NCBI RefSeq assembly: GCF_021462225.1
Contig: NC_061805.1
Span: forward strand, 31,079,958-31,143,957
Direction of reading: 5' to 3'
Source of the DNA: Girardinichthys multiradiatus
Taxonomy: Eukaryota; Chordata; Actinopteri; Cyprinodontiformes; Goodeidae
Length of the DNA stretch: 64,000 nucleotides
The position numbers and the translations under genes are program-made. The notes under the pieces were generated by a model. That model had not been told where the DNA came from. It did not search any database and saw nothing but the letters and a program-made list of their open reading frames with translations. The number at the start of each line of letters is the position of its first letter. Position 1 is the stretch's first letter. Shown here piece by piece: positions 53,101-62,100 of the stretch.

Positions 53101-56100
53101 CTGAAATATTTCAGGTCTTTTATTGTCTTAATATGGATGATTGTGGCATACAGCTCATGAAAACCCAAAATTCCTATCTCACAAAATTAGCATATCATTA
53201 AAAGGGTCTCTAAACGAGCTATGAACCTAATCATCTGAATCAACGAGTTAACTCTAAACACCTGCAAAAGATTCCTGAGGCCTTTAAAACTCCCAGCCTG
53301 GTTCATCACTCAAAACCCCAATCATGGGTAAGACTGCCGACCTGACTGCTGTCCAGAAGGCCACTATTGACACCCTCAAGCAAGAGGGTAAGACACAGAA
53401 AGACATTTCTGAATGAATAGGCTGTTCCCAGAGTGCTGTATCAAGGCACCTCAGTGGGAAGTCTGTGGGAAGGAAAAAGTGTGGCTGAAAACGCTGCACA
53501 ACGAGAAGAGGTGACCGGACCCTGAGGAAGATTGTGGAGAAGGACCGATTCCAGACCTTGGGGGACCTGCGGAAGCAGTGGACTGAGTCTGGAGTAGAAA
53601 CATCCAGAGCCACCGTGCACAGGCGTGTGCAGGAAATGGGCTACAGGTGCCGCATTCCCCAGGTCAAGCCACTTTTGAACCAGAAACAGCGGCAGAAGCG
53701 CCTGACCTGGGCTACAGAGAAGCAGCACTGGACTGTTGCTCAGTGGTCCAAAGTACTTTTTTCGGATGAAAGCAAATTCTGCATGTCATTCGGAAATCAA
53801 GGTGCCAGAGTCTGGAGGAAGACTGGGGAGAAGGAAATGCCAAAATGCCAGAAGTCCAGTGTCAAGTACCCACAGTCAGTGATGGTCTGGGGTGCCGTGT
53901 CAGCTGCTGGTGTTGGTCCACTGTGTTTTATCAAGGGCAGGGTCAATGCAGCTAGCTATCAGGAGATTTTGGAGCACTTCATGCTTCCATCTGCTGAAAA
54001 GCTTTATGGAGATGAAGATTTCATTTTTCAGCACGACCTGGCACCTGCTCACAGTGCCAAAACCACTGGTAAATGGTTTACTGACCATGGTATCACTGTG
54101 CTCAATTGGCCTGCCAACTCTCGTGACCTGAACCCCATAGAGAATCTGTGGGATATTGTGAAGAGAACGTTGAGAGACTCAAGACCCAACACTCTGGATG
54201 AGCTAAAGGCCGCTATCGAAGCATCCTGGGCCTACATAAGACCTCAGCAGTGCCACAGGCTGATTGCCTCCATGCCACGCCGCATTGAAGCAATCATTTC
54301 TGCCAAAGGATTCCCGACCAAGTATTGAGTGCATAACTGTACATGATTATTTGAAGGTTGACGTTTTTTGTATTAAAAACACTTTTCTTTTATTGGTCGG
54401 ATGAAATATGCTAATTTTGTGAGATAGGAATTTTGGGTTTTCATGAGCTGTATGCCAAAATCATCCGTATTAAGACAATAAAAGACCTGAAATATTTCAG
54501 TTAGTGTGCAATGAATCTAAAATATATGAATGTTAAATTTTCATCATTACATTATGGAAAATAATGAACTTTATCACAATATGCTAATATTTTGAGAAGG
54601 ACCTGTATGTGCATAAGATTTTTTTATTTTTTCATAAATTTGAAAGTTCAAACAAACCTTTTAAACTGTGTAATTATGAGATCTTACATGTAGAATTTTT
54701 ATGTGAAAATATGATTTAATCATTTTTGAATGAGGCTGTAACACAAGAAATACAAGAAAGTGAAAAAGAAATGAGTGAAAATAAGCTGCAAGAATACTTT
54801 TTTCATTACTATCTATCAGTGATTGTCAACCGTTCTGTTAGCAAGGAAGTACAGAAAATTCTAGCCTCTTATGTTTGTTTTGCAGTCCTAAAACTGGTTG
54901 AAATGACCATTATTGTTGGGAAACGGTTGTGATCCAGGAGTGAGGTCTACTAAGGGCTTGTCTCTTTCTTGTGTTACGTCCAGTTATTCTTGCTTCATAT
55001 GTTTTTGTGTCTTCCCTGTCTTCTTTCCTTGCTCCTCTCTCGGTCTCCTGTTCCCATATCTGCACACCCGGCCCTCTAAAATCCCCCCCCCCCCCCCCCC
55101 CCCCCCCCCCACACTCCCCACTTCTCCACCTCCCTTTATAGTGGAGACAGTCCAGAGCAACGCTCAGCTGCTGCTTGATAGTGGGCCCCCCTTGTCCTTT
55201 CGCTGTCAGGAGACCATCAGTGAGACCTGCATTCCTGTTCCCGTGCTAAACTGGCAGGAGAGCTCCTTGAAAGCCACACCCGCCAGCTTGGAGTGTGTGT
55301 AGCATCTCCCGTTCACCTCCATCTTTCTCCAACCTTATTCATTCACTCCCTGCATTTGTGCTTAGCTTCTTTTTTTTTTTATCCCCGTCTTCCTGTTGTG
55401 TGCTTAGACGTTCAGATTGTTTTTGCATCAACCGTGTATTTTCTCTGAGTATTTCCATTGTTGTTACTGCTGTTAATCATGCGATTGTTGGTTGAAATTA
55501 TACAACTCTGCACTTTTTCCCTTAGTGTTCTTCTCCAGCGCCGGTGAGAGGTTTACATACACTCAGTTTGAATTATTTTCATGCAACATCTTCACTGAGT
55601 TTTAAAAACAAGTAGCAGGTGCACAGGTTTGAATTTAATGTGGATTATTTGTAATCTACACAGCATTAAAATATACATTAAGACTCAAATAAATTCATAC
55701 ACCCAAACTAAAACTGTCCCTTAGCAAGTTTTAGAGACACTTTTTGTGTCCTTGTATCATCCTTGTATCATTATGGCTGGATATTTGACGGCTCTTCTCT
55801 GAATTGGTAGAGCTCATTTAGATTGCTTGGTTTCACTTGTGCAGAACTGAAGAGCCCCTTTAGTGACTGGCTCCTGCATCCTAGGTGCACAAAGGAGGGA
55901 TATATCGTAGGTCCTTCCTCCCAGCAGCTGGAAGACTTTATAACCATCACAGCTCCCAACAAATCCCAATACGTTGTTTACATCCCAGCTATTAATGGGA
56001 TAGTTTTCCATATTGTTCTTACTAGTCTGACTCTCGTCATGTTGGCAGGATCATCTGTTTCACACCCAGTGGTGGTGTGGATTAAGGAGGCTTACATTTA

Positions 56101-59100
56101 GCTACCAGAACAAACACCGACATGCATCCCTTTGTGTGTCAAATATCCAGCCAGAAGCTTATTCATGGCTACAAAAAGTGTGTAGTTACTAGGGAACATT
56201 TCTCTAAATATCTGTTGGGGGTGTATGAATATATTTGAGCTTGGACGTGTAGATATGACTCTGTGTGGATTGGAGAAAATCCATTATAAACTCATACGTG
56301 TGCACCCAGTTCCAATGTGTTTTTAAAAGCCCTAAATTAATATGATTGTCATGACAATGATGTTATTTTCTAATGGGCAGTGCATAGGTCATGTCGGCTG
56401 AGCTTCTCTTAAGAACGTATTTCTTATTTTAAACAGAAATTCCCAACAAATAGATACATAAAGCCATGGAAATACTCATACAGATGAATCTACAGAGTAT
56501 CTGTTGCAGTGTATTTTTCTCTGCTGTCATGTGTTTGGAGGGTGTAAGCATTTTGTGTTTGTTGTGCCATTGAAGCCAAGTGTATTTTGTATCATTTCTA
56601 TGATTTGGAGTTTTTTGGTGTTGATTAGAGGGTACTTTGACTGCTGATTGACTTTCAGGGGAATCGTTTCAACATGCTCAGTGTGCTGCTTGTGGTGCTG
56701 TGTTTGCTCAACATGAAGCTTTGTATCTGCATTCTTAATACACGGTGTCTTACGTTTCTTTTGGTGATAAGGGTCATCTGATTTTATAAAATTATTTACT
56801 AGATATAAAATCTAAATCTTTACTAGCGGACAAACTTATACCCTGACGTTTACTGTAATGGGTAGAGGAATTTTACTGTTTGTGTATTTACATGTCAGTC
56901 AGCTGAAGGAATCAGACCCTAGCCAGCATGTGGGTTCCTTGTGGTTTCCCCTGTCCTCCTGAAGTCGTGGTGCCTGCAGTCATATTTTTTGCCTCCATCC
57001 CTTCCTCCCACCCCATCACTGTGAGTTACCCACCTTAAATGTGTCTGTCTAATGGGATTTCCTTGTTTGGGCTTAATAGCGGATGTTGTTCAGTCTCATG
57101 GTGGTGTCTTCATGGACAGTTCGTATCCCTCATCCCCCATAATGGGCCCCTTCTCCCGGGGCCAACGGAGGGCCAGTGAGATCAGCATTGCCAGCCAGGT
57201 CTCAGGAATGGCAGACAGTTTCACTGCCACCAACATAGCCAACAGTAAGTGTTCTGAACATCGACCAGTATCTGTTTCTCTCTCATTCTTCCACTCACAG
57301 AAACAAAACTCTAGTCAGTTTCCAACCTTTTGTCGCTCTCAGGCCAACTTGTCTCTATTTCCGTACACCTAGTTTCTGCGCCCAACTCTCCTATATCCTG
57401 TTTCTCTCAACCCCCGGTACTCTGACTCTACACACACCCTACACGCCATCTGGAGCTATCAGTCACATACAGCTCCTTGCAAAATTATTTATACCTCTTG
57501 GACTAACCACAAATTTTGATGTGTTTTCTTGGGCATTTTATGTGATAGAAACAAAGTAGTGCATCATTGTGTGTAGTAAGGAAAATGATAGATGGATTAA
57601 CTTTTTTTTTACCTGGAAAATTGTGAATAGTGCGTTGTGCATTATTATTTAGCCTCTTTTACTCACCTAAGTCCACCTGCGTGCAATTTAATCTGTTCTG
57701 TGAAGGTAGTGTTAGGAACCTTCAAAACTCTCAGAGCCTTGTTCGAACCTACCTAGACATCACCGTCCACCTACTCTGAATCGCTGGGCAAGGAGAGCAT
57801 TAATCAGAGAAGCAACCAAGAGATTCATGGTAACTGTGAAGGAGCTGCAGATATCTTTAGCTCAGGTGGGAAAATATGTGACAGGGCCGTAGAGTCGCAC
57901 AATGCATCAAATCGCAATCGACATCACAGTTTAATTTCGTACAATGTTGCAATCGTAAAGGATTGATTGCAATATTTGGTTGGATATTTTATTTAAAATG
58001 CCGTGCATGCAAATTCAGCATATCAGTAATATTTATGCTTCCACTTTCCTCAATGCCCCTACTCTCTGTATATTTAATGGCTGACATGCTGCAGCTTTCA
58101 AAGAATGGTGGGACATAATAAAAAAAAAAAGAAAAAAGTCAAGGTTAATCCTGATATAGACATCTAAAAGTCATGCAGTCTGGTTATATTGGAAGAGCGG
58201 CACGAAGAAAGCCACTGTTGAAAGAAAGCCATTAGAAATCCTGTTTAAAGTTTTCCACAAGCCGCGCAGGGAAACATGTGGAACAAGGCGTTCTGGTCAG
58301 ATGAATCAGAGTTTATGGGAAGCTAGATTGAGTTAAATGCAGGGCAATCCTGGAAGAAACCCTGTTAAAGGCTGCAAAGGTCTGGGGCGGAGGTTCACCT
58401 TCAAACAGGGCAACAACCTGAAACATACAGTGAGAGCTAGGATGGAAGGGCTTAGGTAAAAACATATTGATGTGTTGAAATGGACCAGTCAAAGTCCAGA
58501 CCTAAATCCATTTGAGAACCAGTGGCAAGACTTAGAAAATCAATGTTCGCTGATACTCTTCTTCCAATCTGACCAACTCTTCATCACAATTATACACTAC
58601 TGTGTGTTGTTCTATCACATACATTCCCAATAAAACATACTACAGTTTGTGGTTGTAACGTGACAAAATGTGGAAAAGAGGCATAAATGCTTTTTGTAAG
58701 GCACTGTAAACACAAATCCTGCACCTATTTCTGCTTTGTCAGACTCGGTCTTGGAAGCAGCTCCTTCAGACCGTTTCCCCGTTTTCTCTGACACAGTGCG
58801 AGTAAGATCCGAGTCCTGCAGAAGAGCAAACCTAGCGCCACTTTTCACTGTCTGTCTTACTTTTATCCACTGTCTAAATGTAAATGCAATGACCGTGTAC
58901 TGCATTTATCTAATGTTTCAGTGCATGTGGACACCAGTCTTCCTCCCCACGCCATTTCCACCTCCCACTGCCGTGTTTGCTAAAATAATCAGCACTCTGT
59001 TTTTTCTTTGTATGATTGTTAACCAGAGTCCCTCCCCACCCTAACTTACCTGTTAATCTTTTTTTTTTGCTTTTGCTGCTTTTTTAAGCTATTTTTTAAT

Positions 59101-62100
59101 CTCACATTACAACTTATGATGTGTTCGGTGCACATTTTGAATTTAGAAAACAAAGTTTGCCACTATAACATCAGATCTTCAACAACATCACCCTGCCATG
59201 ATACTTAAACTTTTACTAACAGCTGTCTTTCTGCTTAGAAATTAACAACTCTATTTAAAGGAGCCTCTTTCTAATATTTGCACCTCATCATTACTTTTTA
59301 AACTGGTATTCTGTTAAATATGCATCTATTTTATGTTATTTTTGTTTTGTTTTTTCCCCCCTGTGTAGCCAAATCAGACTGGATTAACCAATCCAATAAA
59401 CTCAATCTGTTGTCCCAACTTGCCCTAACATCCCAAAACAAATTCTCCCTGAAAAATACTCCGAAGTCCTGTAGAAAAGCTGATGATGACCCAGCTGCAG
59501 AACCTCCTGATGGAGATCTGGGTCCTGACCTGGATGTTGAGACAGACTCAAGTGAAGGTCTAAGTCCCACCTCCCAGTATGAGAACAATCAATCGCCTCG
59601 GCTGGACTGTGCTATATGTGATCTGGTCTCACTGGACTCGCAAGCTGAAGTTGATCAAGGTATTTTTTTCTGAAGTTGGGGAAATCACAGCAAGAGTGTT
59701 CTGCACTGTCCAAAAGCTCCACGCCGCTGCTGCAGAAACCCTTTTTTCTTCCCCCTGGGATTCTTTCCAAATGGGCTTTTCAAGGACTCAAGACCAATCA
59801 CTTTCACTCAGTGGGAACTATGTTGAGATCAAATTTGCACACTCTTCTTTCTTATAACACTCACTAACACAATTAACCTCTCCTAGCTGGTCATGTAGTT
59901 GCTCATCAGTTCTAATCATCTCCTTCTATTTGATGCAGCGCATGAATTCTCTCACTACAATAATAATGAACACCTTTCTTTTTCACCTGCAGCTGAAGAA
60001 GTGTAGCTGATTCCGTTCTACTTTTGTTTCTTGGGTTTCGAGGGTTTTGCAGCTTTGCATGTCATCATGTTCTCTTAAAGTTTCATCTTGCGTTTCTGCA
60101 CTCTATTCAACTCGTTCCCCTTTGCAGTTGCAGCACGTTGGTGGGGCACAAAGCGTCTGGACTTTGCTCTGTACTGCCCCGATGCTCTGACCGCCTTTCC
60201 AACAGTGGCTTTACCACACCTCTTTCATGCATCTTACTGGGAATCCACAGATGTTGTGTCTTTCCTTTTGAGGCAGGTGAGTGCCCCTAACATTTTTTTA
60301 TTCCTGTTGTTAAATTGAACCCCGCTTTTTCTGAGATGCACAGGATGAACTGGTTTAATTTCTGCTTTTAGGTCATGAGGCATGAAAACTCAAGCATTCT
60401 GGAGCTGAATGGGAAAGAAGTGTCTGAATTTACCCCCTCTAAACCACGGGAAAAGTGGCTCCGGAAGAGGACTCACGTAAAGATCAGGGTGGGTGTGACA
60501 TCCAGAAAAGTGACCAGTTTTTGACTGCTTAGAAAGATGGATCTGCTGCGGAGGAATATTTTCAGTTTATTGTCAAGACCTTGTATTCAAACACAGTGCC
60601 TTGCAAAAGTGTTGTCACTTTACACCAGCAAAATGCACTGTATTTCTTTAGGATAAGTAGACCAGAACAAAGTAGTGCTTAATTGTGAAGCAGAAGGAAG
60701 AAGATAGATGGTTAATGACATTCTTTGCAGATATGACCAGTTTGGCATGCATATGCATTAAAACCCCCTTCACTACCAAGAGATAGAATCAGGATTCCCC
60801 TAATTTATAAATGCAGTGCAACTGTGTGTGGTTTAATCAGTGTAAATTCAGCTGTTTTGTAAAGACCTTAGAAAGCAAACAGCATCATATAGATCAAAGA
60901 ACAAAGGTATTTAAAAGTTTAAAGCAGAGTTAGGTTGTAAAACAATTTCCTAACTTTTCTTATTGTAAAAAGGAAAAAGTATGTCACAACTCCAAACATG
61001 GCCGTCCACCTAAACTGACAGGCCAGACAAAGAGAGCATTAATAAGAGAAGCAGCCAGCAGTCTCATGGCAACTGTGGAGTAGCTGCAGAGATCCACAGC
61101 TCAGGTGGGAGAATCTGTTGACAGGACAACTATTAATCGTGTCCTCTACCCATCCGGCTAAGAAGAAAGGTATTATGGAAAGAAAGCCATACGAAATCTC
61201 ATTTGCAGTTTATAACAACAGTGGGGGATATGGATGGATCTAAAACCAGGGAAACCCTGTTAAAGGCTGCAAACGGCTTAAGACTGGGGCAGAGGCTCAC
61301 CTTCCAGCAAGACAACGACCCCAAAACTACAGTGAGCTACAATGGTTTAGATCAAAGCATATTTATGTGTTAGAATGGCCCAGTCAAAGTCCAGATCTAC
61401 ATGGAAATCAAATTAACAGGGGCAAAAGTTGAAAATTGATTCACAGATGCTCTCCATCCAATCTGACTGTACTTGAGCTATTTTCCAAAGACAAATTTGC
61501 AATAGTTTTAGCTGTGAAAAGTTAGCAGAGACATTCCCCAAAAGAGAGATTGTGATTGTGGTAAAGTGGTTGAATAAGGTAAAGATTAAAAATCTCAACT
61601 TGTTTTGTTCCACTTAACAGTTATACATTAATTTTAGTTTGGTCTATCATATAAACTGCTCACAACATTAAAAGAACACTTTGAAAACACGTCAGATCTC
61701 ATCAGCTCTGGTGAAAATAATCAACCCACAGAGGGCTAATCCAAAGTTACTGAGTAAATTAAACTGAAAAACTGATGCAGCAGGCTAGTTCAACTTGCTG
61801 AAATGTCATTACAGCAACTCAAAGTGGTGCTCAGTAGCTCCCATGTGCTTGTAAACATACCTGATAACGCTGGGGAATGCTCCTTATGAGATGATAGATG
61901 GTGTCCAGAGGTATCTCCTCCCAGATCCTGACCAGGGCATCACTAAGCTCCCTAAAGCCTGAGGTGCAACTTGGTGCCGTTGGATGGACCTAAACATGAT
62001 GTTCCAGAGATGTTCTATTGGGTTTAGGTCAGGGGTGTTTGGAGGCCAGTCAATGGTATCAATGCCTTCATCCTTCAGGAACTGTCTGCATTTTACAACA

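Larger units (their letters stand above)
52096..54605 (+). repeat. inverted duplication arm B (partner of 28308-30660)
   Basis: Reverse complement of arm A: same spacer, same SINE with the same 15-bp target duplication (52329-52343, 52528-52542), same L2-tail insertion and same Tc1 element. The match begins abruptly at 52096 inside intron 15. Copy B lacks the deletion in copy A, so the two have diverged a little since duplication. Confidence 0.92.

Noticed and set aside
55295..55300. Alternative exon 16 donor two bases downstream (tgt|gtgtag)
   Set aside because: It would put exon 17 in a frame with an early stop; only the donor after 55294 keeps the reading frame.
55823..56101. 92-codon open frame in intron 16
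   Set aside because: Lies inside a probable interspersed repeat and does not fit exon phases.
58743..58801. 59-nt exon-like stretch in intron 17 with good acceptor (gctttgtcag) and donor (cga|gtaaga)
   Set aside because: In the phase left by exon 17 it ends in phase 0, while both possible following exons need phase 1, so inclusion would break the protein. At most a poison exon.
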